A stretch of DNA of 64,000 nt from Phnomibacter ginsenosidimutans (GCF_009740285.1 NZ_CP046566.1:3882658-3946657); one strand, 5' to 3'; counted from the first letter of the stretch, positions 26,774 through 36,259 are shown. The notes: generated by a model from the sequence alone, not told the origin. A program made the numbers and translations.

Positions 26774-28048
26774 ATGAAACTACTCCTACTTTGCGTTTTT
26801 TTCCTTTTCAGCACCTGGTTGTCTGCCCAAAATGTTGGCCTTGGTACCACTACCCCCGAAGCCCGGCTGCATATCCGCAGCACCGGTTGGATAAAAGCCA
26901 TTTTGGAAAATGATGCAGGACAACCACGAGGCTACATTGGTGCAGACAATAATGGCACCGTCACCTTTGCTGCCAATGCCTATTGGAATGGCAGCACCTG
27001 GGTGTACCCCAATGCCGGATCATCGTTTTACATGCTTATGCACCGGGTGAACAATCAGTTCGAATTTCGGGTACGCCCCGATGGCGGCAACCAAAGTACC
27101 GCCATGGTCATCAATCAAAATGGCAATGTGGGAATTGGTACAGGTAGCCCACAGCAAATGCTGAGTGTACAAAATGGGATAGCCATCGACCAAGGCAACA
27201 ACAATACAGGAACCATAGAAAACGGCCTTCGTTTTGGCAGCTTGAGTGGCGAAGGAATTGGCAGTAAAAGAAATGCCGGCAGTGGCCAGTATGGGCTCGA
27301 CTTTTATACGAATAGTGTGCAACGCATGACTATTGGGCAAAACGGTAACATTGGTATCAATAACCGGCTTCCTAAAAGTAGGGTTACCATTTACCACCCC
27401 GGCGAACTGGACATACCCCTGGATATTGATGACGGCCACGCAATAACCATATTCGATTCATCTTATTTCTCATTGGGTGAGCCCAGACTTTCTTTGAATA
27501 TTGGCATCAACAGTCTCAGAGAATATGCATACATACGGGTGAGAAAAAATGCTACACTTGGTCCGGTACCCAGATTACTGCTCAACCCATTGGCAGAAGC
27601 TGCAGTTGTTGTTGGCGCAGGTGGCGATGGAACAGGGTATGCGCATGAAGCTACTACATACAAGTTTATTGTTGGTGCCAATGCACCTGCACTCTTCGAT
27701 AATAAGGTAGACATATTTGGCAACCTAACCGTACAAAATGGCAAGGGCATCATCCGTAACACTACAGGTACTCAATTGAAACATGTGGTAAGTAGCGTAA
27801 CTGTAAATCCGGGTACCATTGCGGGCAACAGTACATATAGTCAAAATGTATCCTGGAGCGAAAATTTTTCAGCCCCCCCTGTTGCTGCTTACATCGCTAA
27901 CTTTACAAGTGGTGGAGGTTGGGCAGAACTGGTGTTAAGCATTGCCAACGTTACATCTGCTGGCTGTACATTATACATCTTCAATCCACGACTTTCTGCC
28001 AATACGCCCAATTTTATATTTAATGTCGTGGCTGTTGGTCCTCAGTAA
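26774..28048 (+). CDS. Secreted tail-fibre-like repeat protein
   Basis: A 424-residue secreted protein with a signal peptide (MKLLLLCVFFLFSTWLSAQ). The body begins NVGLGTTTPEARLHI and contains several copies of the short beta motif NGNVGIGT / NGNIGINN (around residues 120-200), as seen in phage tail-fibre-like and trimeric surface proteins of Bacteroidota. There is no recognisable C-terminal sorting domain; the end (NTPNFIFNVVAVGPQ) looks like a beta-sandwich. It may be a surface adhesin. Prophage genes are absent around it. The homology to fibres is structural resemblance only and no ligand is suggested. It follows the terminator, so it has its own promoter. Confidence 0.75.
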   Translation: MKLLLLCVFFLFSTWLSAQNVGLGTTTPEARLHIRSTGWIKAILENDAGQPRGYIGADNNGTVTFAANAYWNGSTWVYPNAGSSFYMLMHRVNNQFEFRVRPDGGNQSTAMVINQNGNVGIGTGSPQQMLSVQNGIAIDQGNNNTGTIENGLRFGSLSGEGIGSKRNAGSGQYGLDFYTNSVQRMTIGQNGNIGINNRLPKSRVTIYHPGELDIPLDIDDGHAITIFDSSYFSLGEPRLSLNIGINSLREYAYIRVRKNATLGPVPRLLLNPLAEAAVVVGAGGDGTGYAHEATTYKFIVGANAPALFDNKVDIFGNLTVQNGKGIIRNTTGTQLKHVVSSVTVNPGTIAGNSTYSQNVSWSENFSAPPVAAYIANFTSGGGWAELVLSIANVTSAGCTLYIFNPRLSANTPNFIFNVVAVGPQ

Positions 28049-28085
28049 AACGCAACATATTGTCACTCACTCCGCAGTCCATACT

Positions 28086-28565
28086 TCATGGCTTGCAGCG
28101 TTGGTTGCTTTCCTTTTTTACGGTAATGATGAAAAGATTGTCGTACTGATTGTCCGGAATGTTGCCTTCGAATGAAAGCGTTAGACCTACGGCACGAATC
28201 ATTTGCGGCACGGTGTTGCTGTGACCGGTGATGAGCACATTGCCCTTGGGTTGTTTTACTAACGCTTGCAGCAAGCTATCTCCGTTGTTATAAGTTGTTA
28301 TGTCTTTACCAAACTGCATGGCAGTAGGTGCTGCGGTTTGTTGTGTACGCTTGTAGTTGGTGCTGTACACCTGTGCAATCTTTTTATCCTTCAGGCTGTC
28401 CTTCAAGGCTTCTGCCCGTTCCAAACCAGCACCGCTCAGGGCCACATCTCCACTTGGTGACACTTTTTCTCCATGCCGTACAATGTAAATATGGCTGGTA
28501 CTACCGCAGGCAGCCAGCAACAACACAAGACCACAAATACCCAACAAGGACACGAACTTCTGCAT
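28086..28565 (-). CDS. Histidine phosphatase-family lipoprotein
   Basis: A 159-residue protein with a lipobox signal (MQKFVSLLGICGLVLLLAACGS). The phosphoglycerate-mutase-like active site follows: IVRHGEK (catalytic His), the second Arg in STNYKRTQQTA and the distal His in ITGHSNT. It therefore probably acts on a phosphate monoester at the envelope. The substrate is not identifiable; the size fits small SixA-like enzymes. I chose MQKF at 28565 because it gives a clean lipoprotein signal, whereas the ORF begins 15 residues earlier. Confidence 0.88.
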   Translation of the reverse strand: MQKFVSLLGICGLVLLLAACGSTSHIYIVRHGEKVSPSGDVALSGAGLERAEALKDSLKDKKIAQVYSTNYKRTQQTAAPTAMQFGKDITTYNNGDSLLQALVKQPKGNVLITGHSNTVPQMIRAVGLTLSFEGNIPDNQYDNLFIITVKKESNQRCKP

Positions 28566-28679
28566 AGTCGATTGATTAAGGAATGAAAATAAACATTCTG
28601 CTGCATTCAACCGATTTGCGTATTTCTACGCTTGCATAACTCAAGTAGCGTTACTAAAATAGCTATACCTGTTTACCCC

Positions 28680-30779
28680 ATGGCTGTAGCTGCATTCAGA
28701 AAATATTTCATTCCCGTTTGGCGGTCGGCACCACTGCTGCGCATTTGCCTGCCACTCATTGGCGGTATTATCTTGGGCAATGCCCTGCTCAGTATTCAAT
28801 ACCATTGGCAATACAGTTTACCCGTTTTTATTGTCATTAGTTTGCTCATGAGCCTGCTGCTGTACAAGCGTCCTTTGGCAGCCTCTGCGGGTTTGCTGCT
28901 TTGCCTGCTAGCCATCGGTGCCATGATGGTACAACTGCATGCCATTTGGCAGCAGCCCGCTTTTGCAGGCCATCATTATACCACAGGCCAAACGGTAGTA
29001 GCCACACTAGCAGAGCCTGCCGTACCCAAAGAAAAATCGGTAAAAGCCAATGCCCACATTTCACTGTTACTACCCAATGGAAAATTGCAGCAAGTGAAAG
29101 GAGAAGTGCTGCTGTACCTCGCCAAAGACAGCATTGCTTCGCAGCTGCAATATGGCCAGCAAATTGTTTTCAACCGGCCCTTGCAGCCCATTAAAAATGC
29201 AGGCAATCCCGGTGGGTTCAACTATCAAACCTATGCTGCCCGGCAAGGCGTTTTTTACCAGGTTTTTCTAAAGGCCGATCAATACAACATTTTACCGGGC
29301 AACAAAGGCAACGCTTTCCAATCATCACTTTTTTCCATGCGCCAATGGGTGCTGCAATCTATAGTCCGTTACATTCCTAATCCCATTGAAAATGGCGTAG
29401 CACAAGCCTTGCTCATTGGCTATCGTGGCGACCTCGACAAAACCCTGGTGGAGCAATATGCCAACACGGGTGTGGTACACATCATTGCCATCAGCGGCAT
29501 GCACCTCGGCATGATTTATACACTGCTGTTGTATTTGCTAAGGCCGCTTGGGCAAACACAACGAATGCGATTCCTCCGCTTACTGCTCACCCTTGGCAGC
29601 ATGTGGTTGTTTACTTTACTTACCGGGGCTGCACCCTCCATTACCAGGGCCGCCGTTATGTTTAGCATGGTGGCACTCGGCGACTTTTGGCAGCGGGGTT
29701 CTAACTCCATCAACATGCTGAGTGCCGCCGCTATCGCCCTGCTTCTCTACGACCCGTTTGCTTTGTGGAATGTCGGTTTTCAACTCAGCTTTGCCGCCGT
29801 GCTCAGCATCGCCATTTTTTACAAACCCATTTTGGCATGCTACAACCCCGGCAACAAAATACTCCTGCACATTTGGCAAATGATGGCCGTAACCATTGCG
29901 GCACAAATCCTCACCCTGCCACTCGGCATTTATCATTTCCATCAGTTTCCGGTCTACTTCTTACTCGCCAATTTGGTGGCCGTGCCGTTGAGTGGTGCGG
30001 TGTTGTATGCACTGCTCGTACTGTTGGCGCTAAGTTGGTGGCCTTTGGCTGCTGGCTTTGTAGGGCAACTGGCCGGCTGGGGTATTGCAGGTTTAAATGC
30101 CTGCATCATTTGGGTGAGCCAATTGCCTTTTACCACCATTCAGCAAGTGCAAATATCCATACCCATGGCGGTGTTGCTTTGCTGCATTATTGCGGGCATT
30201 GGTACCTGGTGGCTGCTCAAAAGCAGTAAGGGCTTGCTGGCCGCTGCCACTTCGCTGGCGTTGTACATGCTTTTACTAGCTGCACAAAAATGGCAAACCG
30301 CCACCCAACAGCAACTCATCATTTACAACATACCGCAGTACAGCGGCATCGATATTGTGCAAGGCAACCGCTCCATTTTCGTTGGCGACACTGCCCTAAC
30401 CCAACCGGGTTTTCTGCAAAACTTTCACCTCTTGCCCACCCGCATTCGCTACCAGTTTCAACCGTGGCAATACCGCCTGCTGACCGATAGCAGCAATATG
30501 TCGTTTGTGGCCAATGGCCTGCGCATCAGCATATTGCGGCAGCAGCTCAATTACAAGCAATCGGCCATTCATGAAACAGACTTGCTCATTGTGAGTGGCA
30601 ATGTACCCGGCAATCCGGCCAAAATTTTGCCGCATATCCGCTGCCGGCAAATTGTGCTCGATGGCAGCAACAGTACCTACCGCATTGCCCGGTGGAAAAG
30701 CGCAGCCGATAGCCTACATTTGCGCCTCCATAGCGTGGCCATCAATGGGGCTTTTGTTGTGGAGCAGGCCCGCTTGTAG
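28680..30779 (+). CDS. ComEC/Rec2-family competence membrane protein
   Basis: A 699-residue polytopic inner-membrane protein of the DNA-uptake channel type. It has an N-terminal DUF4131-like region with an OB-like soluble section (about residues 100-220), followed by the Competence domain (about 230-500) with the hallmark HIIAISGMHLGMIYTLLLYLLRP and WNVGFQLSFAAVLSI. The third, metallo-beta-lactamase-like domain of full ComEC is missing: the last 130 residues show no HxHxDH. This shortened form is seen in many Bacteroidota. I chose the ATG at 28680. It lies 48 bases upstream of purH and is divergent from the phosphatase. Confidence 0.88.
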   Translation: MAVAAFRKYFIPVWRSAPLLRICLPLIGGIILGNALLSIQYHWQYSLPVFIVISLLMSLLLYKRPLAASAGLLLCLLAIGAMMVQLHAIWQQPAFAGHHYTTGQTVVATLAEPAVPKEKSVKANAHISLLLPNGKLQQVKGEVLLYLAKDSIASQLQYGQQIVFNRPLQPIKNAGNPGGFNYQTYAARQGVFYQVFLKADQYNILPGNKGNAFQSSLFSMRQWVLQSIVRYIPNPIENGVAQALLIGYRGDLDKTLVEQYANTGVVHIIAISGMHLGMIYTLLLYLLRPLGQTQRMRFLRLLLTLGSMWLFTLLTGAAPSITRAAVMFSMVALGDFWQRGSNSINMLSAAAIALLLYDPFALWNVGFQLSFAAVLSIAIFYKPILACYNPGNKILLHIWQMMAVTIAAQILTLPLGIYHFHQFPVYFLLANLVAVPLSGAVLYALLVLLALSWWPLAAGFVGQLAGWGIAGLNACIIWVSQLPFTTIQQVQISIPMAVLLCCIIAGIGTWWLLKSSKGLLAAATSLALYMLLLAAQKWQTATQQQLIIYNIPQYSGIDIVQGNRSIFVGDTALTQPGFLQNFHLLPTRIRYQFQPWQYRLLTDSSNMSFVANGLRISILRQQLNYKQSAIHETDLLIVSGNVPGNPAKILPHIRCRQIVLDGSNSTYRIARWKSAADSLHLRLHSVAINGAFVVEQARL

Positions 30780-30827
30780 CACCTGCATCAACTTATCACA
30801 GCGCAATCGCATAACAATCAGCCAATC

Positions 30828-32333
30828 ATGAACAAGCCAATCAAAAGTGCTTTGATCTCCGTTTTTTATAAAGACGGACTGGAAACTCTTGTGCCTACCC
30901 TACATCAGCAGGGCATTACCCTCTACAGTACCGGCGGTACCCAAAGCTTTATTGAAAAACTGGGCATTCCCGTGGTACCGGTAGAAAACCTGACCAGCTA
31001 CCCCAGCATACTCGGCGGCCGTGTAAAAACCTTACACCCTGTAGTGTTTGGCGGCATCCTGGGCAAGCGGGCCGATGCCGTGCATGTACAGGAAATGGCG
31101 CAGTACAACATCCCCGAAATTGATCTGGTCATCGTTGACCTCTATCCTTTTGAAGAAACCGTGGCCAATACCAGCGAAGAGTCGGCCATTATCGAAAAAA
31201 TAGACATTGGCGGCCCGAGCATGATTCGTGCTGCTGCCAAAAACTTCAGCGACCTGGTGGTGCTGAGCAGCAAAGATGACTACGCTGTTTTGAATGACAT
31301 ACTGTTGGCACAAAACGGTACCACTACACTGGAGCAGCGCCGGATGTTTGCCGCCAAAGCTTTTGAAGTGGTAAAACGCTACGACATCGCCATTGCCGAT
31401 TATTTTCTGAGCACCACGCCGGAAGTGGGCAGCAAAAAAACATTGCGCTACGGCGAAAATCCGCACCAGTCTGCCACTTTCGAGGGCAACCTGGCAGAGT
31501 TGTTTGAGCAGGTCAATGGCAAGGAACTGAGCTACAACAATCTGGTAGATGTAGATGCTGCCATGCAGCTCATTCGTGAATTTGAGGCCGGTAGCGATAC
31601 TACTTTTGCCATCATCAAGCATACCAATGTATGCGGCGTAAGCCAGCGCCCCACGGTAAAAGCCGCCTGGGATGCAGCCCTCGCCGGCGACCCTGAAAGT
31701 GCTTTTGGTGGTGTGCTCGTTACCAATGGCACCGTAGACCTCGACACCGCCAATGCCATCAACGAAATTTTCTTTGAAGTGCTCATAGCTCCAGCGTACA
31801 ACGAAGACGCTCTGGCCGTGCTCAAAAGCAAAAAGAACCGCATCTTGCTGCAACTGAAAGACCAGCCTGCAGGCACTACCCAGTACCGCAGCCTGCTGAA
31901 TGGGGTGCTCAGCCAAAACAACGACATTGGCAACTACACCGAGTGGAACGAAGTTGGTGGCCGTACCTGCACCGACGCCGAAAAAGCCGAGCTGGCCTTT
32001 GCCAACCTGGTGTGCAAGCACCTCAAGAGCAATGCCATTGCCCTCATCAAAGACCGCCAGCTGGTAGGCAAGGGTTGTGGCCAAACCAGCCGCATTGATG
32101 CCCTGCGGCACAGCATCGAAAAAGCCCGTCAGTTCAACTTCGACTTGAAAGGTGCCGTGCTGGCCAGCGATGCCTTCTTCCCGTTTGATGATTGTGTGAA
32201 GATTGCCCATGCCGAAGGCATTGAAGCATTTATTCAGCCCGGCGGCAGCATCCGCGATAAAGATAGCATTGAATACTGCCAGCAAAACGGCCTCGCCATG
32301 GTAATGACCGGCATGCGGCATTTCAGGCACTAA
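30828..32333 (+). CDS. purH: Bifunctional AICAR transformylase / IMP cyclohydrolase
   Basis: A 501-residue enzyme for the last two steps of IMP synthesis. The N-terminal MGS-like cyclohydrolase domain (about residues 1-140) has STGGTQSFIEKLGIPV and LGGRVKTLHP. The transformylase part has the LRYGENPHQSA motif, KHTNVCGVS (near residue 263) and the C-terminal FFPFDDCVKIAHAEGIEAFIQPGGSIRD. The length is normal. A 12-bp inverted repeat with a 25-nt loop follows 14 bases after the stop. It is separate from purF, which is at 40184 in this window. Confidence 0.96.
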   Translation: MNKPIKSALISVFYKDGLETLVPTLHQQGITLYSTGGTQSFIEKLGIPVVPVENLTSYPSILGGRVKTLHPVVFGGILGKRADAVHVQEMAQYNIPEIDLVIVDLYPFEETVANTSEESAIIEKIDIGGPSMIRAAAKNFSDLVVLSSKDDYAVLNDILLAQNGTTTLEQRRMFAAKAFEVVKRYDIAIADYFLSTTPEVGSKKTLRYGENPHQSATFEGNLAELFEQVNGKELSYNNLVDVDAAMQLIREFEAGSDTTFAIIKHTNVCGVSQRPTVKAAWDAALAGDPESAFGGVLVTNGTVDLDTANAINEIFFEVLIAPAYNEDALAVLKSKKNRILLQLKDQPAGTTQYRSLLNGVLSQNNDIGNYTEWNEVGGRTCTDAEKAELAFANLVCKHLKSNAIALIKDRQLVGKGCGQTSRIDALRHSIEKARQFNFDLKGAVLASDAFFPFDDCVKIAHAEGIEAFIQPGGSIRDKDSIEYCQQNGLAMVMTGMRHFRH

Positions 32334-32346
32334 TTGTAGAGTTGGA

Positions 32347-32395
32347 AAGTTGACGAGTTGATTGGTTAACAAGGGAAAACAGCACTCGTCAACTT
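32347..32395. repeat. Inverted word repeat after purH
   Basis: AAGTTGACGAGT (32347-32358) and its exact complement (32384-32395) enclose a 25-nt loop that itself begins TGATTGG. GTTGA and related words recur in the gap. The loop is the same length as in the mreB-mreC hairpin. It could act as a terminator, but no T run follows. Confidence 0.6.
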
Positions 32396-32527
32396 CTTCC
32401 ATTTTCAATTGAGCTCATCAGCACATTCGTTAATTGCTCATTGCTTCTGTTTTCTTGTTAAAAAAACGGCCACACCTCCCACCACCACAGCCTTCACCTA
32501 TTTTTACAGCATTACGCATTTTAGAAT

Positions 32528-33904
32528 ATGAAAAAAGGATTTCTGTTTGTATTGGCCATTTTGGCAGCAGGCACGGCACAACAGGCGCTGGCCCAAACCA
32601 AAAAAGTGGTGGCCGATAAAATCATCGGCAAAGTGGGCGACCGCATCATTTTGCAGAGCGATATTGCCAACGCTGTAGAAGACATCAGAAGGCAGGGTGG
32701 CGAAGTGCCCCCCAACCCGGATTGTATTTTGCTGGAAGCCGAGCTGGTAAAAAAGGCGCTGGTATTGCAGGCAGAAAAAGACTCTGTAACCGTAGATGAT
32801 GCCGAGGTAGAATCGCTGATTGAGAACCAAATCCGTGGTTTCATTCAGGCCTACGGTGGCCGCGAAGCACTGGAAGAAATTGCCGGCCGCACCATTTACC
32901 AAATCAAAGAAGACTTCCGCAAGCCTTTTAAAGAAAAGGAACTGGCCAACAAAATGCGGAGTAAAATTCTGGAAACCGTTCGCATTACGCCCAATGAAGT
33001 AAAAGACTATTTCGAAAGCATACCCAAAGACAGCCTGCCGTACTACGAAAGCGAACTGGAAGTAGGTAAGATTGTAATTTTTCCAAAGCCCAGCCGCGAC
33101 ATTGAGAGCTATACCGCCAAGCAACTGAACGATATCAAAAAGCAAATTGAAAGCGGCAGCCGCCGGTTTGATCAAATGGCCAAGCTGTACAGCGAAGACC
33201 CCGGCAGCAAAGACAACGGCGGACAGTATGCCCTCAACAAAGCCGACAAAGGCATGTGGGATCCCGTTTTCTTGTCTACCGCCTTTAAGTTGAAAGAAGG
33301 CCAGATTTCAAATGTGGTAAAATCAAAGTTTGGATTGCACATTATTCAGTGTGTGAGCCGCAATGGCGACGATGCCGTGGTACGCCACATATTGATGATA
33401 CCGCCCGTAACTGAAGACGAACTGAACGAAGCCAAGGGCCGCCTTGATAGTGCCCGCAGCATGCTCATAGCCGGTACCCTCACTTTTGGCGAAGCCGTAA
33501 ATAAGTACAGCAACGACGAAGACAATAAGTTTACCGGTGGTTGGGAAATGAGCCGCGAACAAACCTCCATGGTTACCATCGACCAGCTGGATAAAACCAT
33601 GATTCCTTTGCTCAAAAACCTGAAGCCCGGCCAATACAGCCAGCCCGAAGTGTTTACCACCGAGCAGGGCAAAAAAGGCGTTCGCTTCATTTACCTGCGT
33701 ACCCGCACCGAACCTCACCGCGAAAACCTGAAAGACGATTACAACAAAATAGCAGCCCGTGCACTGGAAGAAAAGAAACAAAACATCCTGAGCAACTGGT
33801 TTGCCGATAAAATCAGCACCTACTATATCTACGTAGATCCGAAGTTTGGCAGTTGCGATAGCCTGAAACCATGGCTGGATGCCAGCGCTTCAAGAAATAA
33901 ATAA
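32528..33904 (+). CDS. SurA-like periplasmic peptidyl-prolyl isomerase
   Basis: A 458-residue periplasmic chaperone with signal peptide (MKKGFLFVLAILAAGTAQQALAQ), a SurA N-terminal helical domain (about residues 25-170; DKIIGKVGDRIILQSDI) and two parvulin domains (about 175-285 and 290-395). The first has the family core MAKLYSEDPGSKDNGGQYAL, the second FGEAVNKYSNDEDNKFTGGW. Such proteins help barrel proteins cross the periplasm, which suits a genome with many SusC receptors. It has its own terminator at 33922-33951. The start at 32528 gives a good signal peptide. Confidence 0.9.
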   Translation: MKKGFLFVLAILAAGTAQQALAQTKKVVADKIIGKVGDRIILQSDIANAVEDIRRQGGEVPPNPDCILLEAELVKKALVLQAEKDSVTVDDAEVESLIENQIRGFIQAYGGREALEEIAGRTIYQIKEDFRKPFKEKELANKMRSKILETVRITPNEVKDYFESIPKDSLPYYESELEVGKIVIFPKPSRDIESYTAKQLNDIKKQIESGSRRFDQMAKLYSEDPGSKDNGGQYALNKADKGMWDPVFLSTAFKLKEGQISNVVKSKFGLHIIQCVSRNGDDAVVRHILMIPPVTEDELNEAKGRLDSARSMLIAGTLTFGEAVNKYSNDEDNKFTGGWEMSREQTSMVTIDQLDKTMIPLLKNLKPGQYSQPEVFTTEQGKKGVRFIYLRTRTEPHRENLKDDYNKIAARALEEKKQNILSNWFADKISTYYIYVDPKFGSCDSLKPWLDASASRNK

Positions 33905-33921
33905 CGGAGCAAAACCGTGAA

Positions 33922-33955
33922 AAAATAGCCAACTTATTTGTTGGTTATTTTTTTG
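33922..33955 (+). terminator. Terminator of the SurA-like gene
   Basis: A 12-bp stem with one G-U pair (AAAATAGCCAAC with GTTGGTTATTTT), a 6-nt loop and a T run. It begins 18 bases after the stop. Confidence 0.88.
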
Positions 33956-33969
33956 TCTTTGAAAATTGC

Positions 33970-33985
33970 ATGTATGTACATACAT
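33970..33985. promoter_or_regulatory. 16-bp perfect palindrome, candidate MarR autoregulatory operator
   Basis: ATGTATGTACATACAT is a perfect palindrome 7 bases before the MarR start and contains TGTATGTACA. This word recurs at 327-336 and 34472-34481. Its position over the transcription or translation start fits autorepression. Confidence 0.65.
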
Positions 33986-33992
33986 TTGCTAT

Positions 33993-34445
33993 ATGACATT
34001 GGAAGAAGCAATAAAGTCATCGAAATTTAAAGACCAACGCCACAAGGCTTTGATACACATCATGTATACCGCATATCAGCTGAAAACACATATCAATCAG
34101 CTGTTGAAGAATTATGCCCTTACCAGCGAACAATACAATGTGCTCCGCATTCTGAAAGGTAGCCATCCTACACCATTGTGCGTAAAAGATATTGCCAGCC
34201 GCCTGATAGAACGCAACTCCAACGTACCCCGCATAGCCGACCGGCTGGAGATAAAGAAACTGGTAAAGCGTTTTCCCTCACCGGAAGACCGCCGCGAAAC
34301 CCTGATTCAGATTACCCCTGCCGGGGTCAATCTGCTGGATGCTGCTACCCAAGCCATGGAAGCCGAACACCAGCACATTGCCAACCTGACAGAAGCAGAA
34401 GCCACCCAACTGAACCAGTTGCTGGCACAAATGCTGCAAGACTGA
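33993..34445 (+). CDS. MarR-family transcriptional regulator
   Basis: A 150-residue dimeric winged-helix repressor. The order is an N-terminal dimerisation helix, the HTH (VKDIASRLIERNSNVPRIADRLEIKKLVKR), the wing with FPSPEDRRETLIQITPAG, and the C-terminal dimerisation helix. No cysteine is placed in the usual redox-sensing N-terminal position. The start at 33993 is chosen because the earlier ATG lies inside the operator palindrome. It is followed, on the same strand, by pirins, YceI, OsmC and an FMN reductase, and matching dyads flank it at 33970 and 34468. It probably represses itself and the downstream genes. Confidence 0.92.
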   Translation: MTLEEAIKSSKFKDQRHKALIHIMYTAYQLKTHINQLLKNYALTSEQYNVLRILKGSHPTPLCVKDIASRLIERNSNVPRIADRLEIKKLVKRFPSPEDRRETLIQITPAGVNLLDAATQAMEAEHQHIANLTEAEATQLNQLLAQMLQD

Positions 34446-34467
34446 CAGGTCATTTTTTTTGGAACAA

Positions 34468-34486
34468 TATATGTATGTACATGTAA
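34468..34486. promoter_or_regulatory. Second candidate MarR operator, upstream of the pirin genes
   Basis: TATATGTATGTACATGTAA has a perfect ATGTACAT core and shares TGTATGTACA with the sites at 323 and 33970. It is 76 bases before the first pirin start. The outer positions are only partly symmetrical. Confidence 0.55.
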
Positions 34487-34561
34487 TTATAACAGCTACG
34501 AATAATCAACTTCCCCGGTAAGTATTTGTAGTTTGTACAACAGTGTAAAAAAGGAGTTTTT

Positions 34562-35293
34562 ATGAATACCACATCCAGCACCCAACGCCTCACCCTGCAC
34601 AAGGCAGGTACCCGTGGCCACGCCAACCATGGCTGGCTCAACAGCTTTCATACGTTCAGCTTTGCGGGTTATCACGACCCCAGCCGCATTCATTTTGGCG
34701 CCCTGAGGGTACTCAACGATGATACGGTGGCAGCCGGCATGGGCTTTGGCACCCACCCTCACGACAACATGGAAATCATTTCCATACCCACGTTTGGCGA
34801 TTTGAAACACCGCGACAGTATGGGCAACGAAACCGTGATACAACAAGGCGACATACAAGTGATGAGTGCCGGCACGGGCATCAGCCACAGCGAAATGAAC
34901 GCCAACCGCGACAAAGAAGTCCGCTTCTTTCAGATATGGGTGTTTCCCAAACAGCGCAATGTGCAGCCCCGCTACGACCAGCAACACATGGACGTAAGCA
35001 AAATGCAGAACAACCTGTTGCAGGTACTAAGCCCCAACGCTGATGACGAAGGCGTATGGATTCATCAGGATGCATGGTTTCACATGGGCTTGCTCGATGC
35101 CGGATTCGGCACCAGCTACAATCTCAAAAAAAGCGGCAACGGTGTGTATGCTTTTGTGATTGAAGGTGATGTAACCATCAACGGACAAGCACTCAACCGC
35201 CGCGATGGTTTGGGCATCGAAGGAACAGATATCCTCAGCATTACCGCCGATAGTAACGCACAGCTATTGCTGATGGAAGTCCCCATGAGGTAA
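34562..35293 (+). CDS. Pirin-family bicupin protein (YhhW-like)
   Basis: A 243-residue cytosolic bicupin. The N-terminal cupin metal site is visible: GTHPHDNMEIIS with two His, then MSAGTGISHSE with the third ligands. In bacteria, pirins of this branch can act as quercetin 2,3-dioxygenases; many have unknown substrates. The length is normal for YhhW. It is the first gene after the MarR regulator and one of three pirins here. The other two are at 35384 and 37039; the third is closest in length and layout. Confidence 0.9.
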   Translation: MNTTSSTQRLTLHKAGTRGHANHGWLNSFHTFSFAGYHDPSRIHFGALRVLNDDTVAAGMGFGTHPHDNMEIISIPTFGDLKHRDSMGNETVIQQGDIQVMSAGTGISHSEMNANRDKEVRFFQIWVFPKQRNVQPRYDQQHMDVSKMQNNLLQVLSPNADDEGVWIHQDAWFHMGLLDAGFGTSYNLKKSGNGVYAFVIEGDVTINGQALNRRDGLGIEGTDILSITADSNAQLLLMEVPMR

Positions 35294-35383
35294 TGTCTGA
35301 TTGCTGATGTAAGATTTCTGATTTGAAAATGCTGCTAGCCTTCGGCTATATGCCCTAAGCTTTCAGCCTAAAAAAGATTTATA

Positions 35384-36253
35384 ATGAACAACTATAAACG
35401 CATCAAACAAATAACACAAGCGGCACCGGCACACATGGTGGGCGATGGATTTAAGGTGCGCAATTTTATTGGTCAATCGCTGTGGCAAGACCTCAGCCCT
35501 TTTCTGATGCTTGATTACAACGAGCCCTGGCAGGTATTGCCTACCCAACATCCTCGTGGTGTAGATGTGCATCCGCACAAGGGATTTGAAACCGTTTCCA
35601 TTGCATGGAGTGGCATGGTAAGCCACGAAGACAGCAGCGGTGGCAAAGGCACCATTGGCCCCGGCGATGTACAATGGATGACTGCTGGTAGCGGCATTCT
35701 GCACAAAGAATTTCATGCACAGGAATTCAGCGAAAAAGGCGGCGAGTTTCACATGGCACAGTTGTGGGTAAACCTTCCTGCGGCACACAAACTCACTCCG
35801 CCTGCATATCAGGATTTGCTGGATGCGCAAATGGGCCGCTACGAACTACCTGATGGCAAAGGCAGCATCCGCATCATCGCCGGAGAACTCAACGGTGTGA
35901 AAGGCCCGGCACGAACTTTTACCCGCATCAACATGTACGATGCACAACTGCAAGCTGGTGCTGATTGGCATTTTTCATTACCCGATGGTGATACACTCGG
36001 CATTGTAGTGATGAAAGGTAACCTGCTGGTAAATGATGAGCAACAGGCCCGCACCGGCGACATGATTGTGTTTAGCCACCACAATACCGATGTGCACATT
36101 GAAAGCAACAACGACGCACACCTACTGGTATTGAGTGGCGAACCCATTCGGGAACCCATCAGTGCTTACGGCCCTTTTGTAATGAACACCAAGCAAGAAA
36201 TTTTGGATGCCATTGCAGAGTTCAACAGCGGGAAGTTTGGAGAGCTGAATTAG
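35384..36253 (+). CDS. Pirin-family protein, longer branch
   Basis: A 289-residue bicupin with the metal motif DVHPHKGFETVS (His-x-His, then Glu) and MTAGSGILHKEFH. The C-terminal cupin half, starting about residue 165, has GDTLGIVVMKGNL. The sequence is nearer to classic pirin than to YhhW, so it is not a recent copy of its neighbours. It follows the first pirin after a 90-base gap with a short word repeat (TCTGATTGCTGATG…). A repeat-rich gap of 200 bases separates it from YceI. Confidence 0.9.
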   Translation: MNNYKRIKQITQAAPAHMVGDGFKVRNFIGQSLWQDLSPFLMLDYNEPWQVLPTQHPRGVDVHPHKGFETVSIAWSGMVSHEDSSGGKGTIGPGDVQWMTAGSGILHKEFHAQEFSEKGGEFHMAQLWVNLPAAHKLTPPAYQDLLDAQMGRYELPDGKGSIRIIAGELNGVKGPARTFTRINMYDAQLQAGADWHFSLPDGDTLGIVVMKGNLLVNDEQQARTGDMIVFSHHNTDVHIESNNDAHLLVLSGEPIREPISAYGPFVMNTKQEILDAIAEFNSGKFGELN

Positions 36254-36259
36254 ATGATA

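Noticed and set aside
26774-28048. Prophage remnant, from the tail-fibre-like protein
   Set aside because: No other phage gene nearby, and it has a bacterial signal peptide.
28680-30779. ComEC taken as truncated because it lacks the metallo-beta-lactamase domain
   Set aside because: The frame ends cleanly with a structured C-terminus, and short forms are common in this phylum.
31032-32408. A 458-codon open frame antisense to purH
   Set aside because: It mirrors a fully conserved purH; its protein has no family features and is rich in residues expected from the reverse frame of biased codons.
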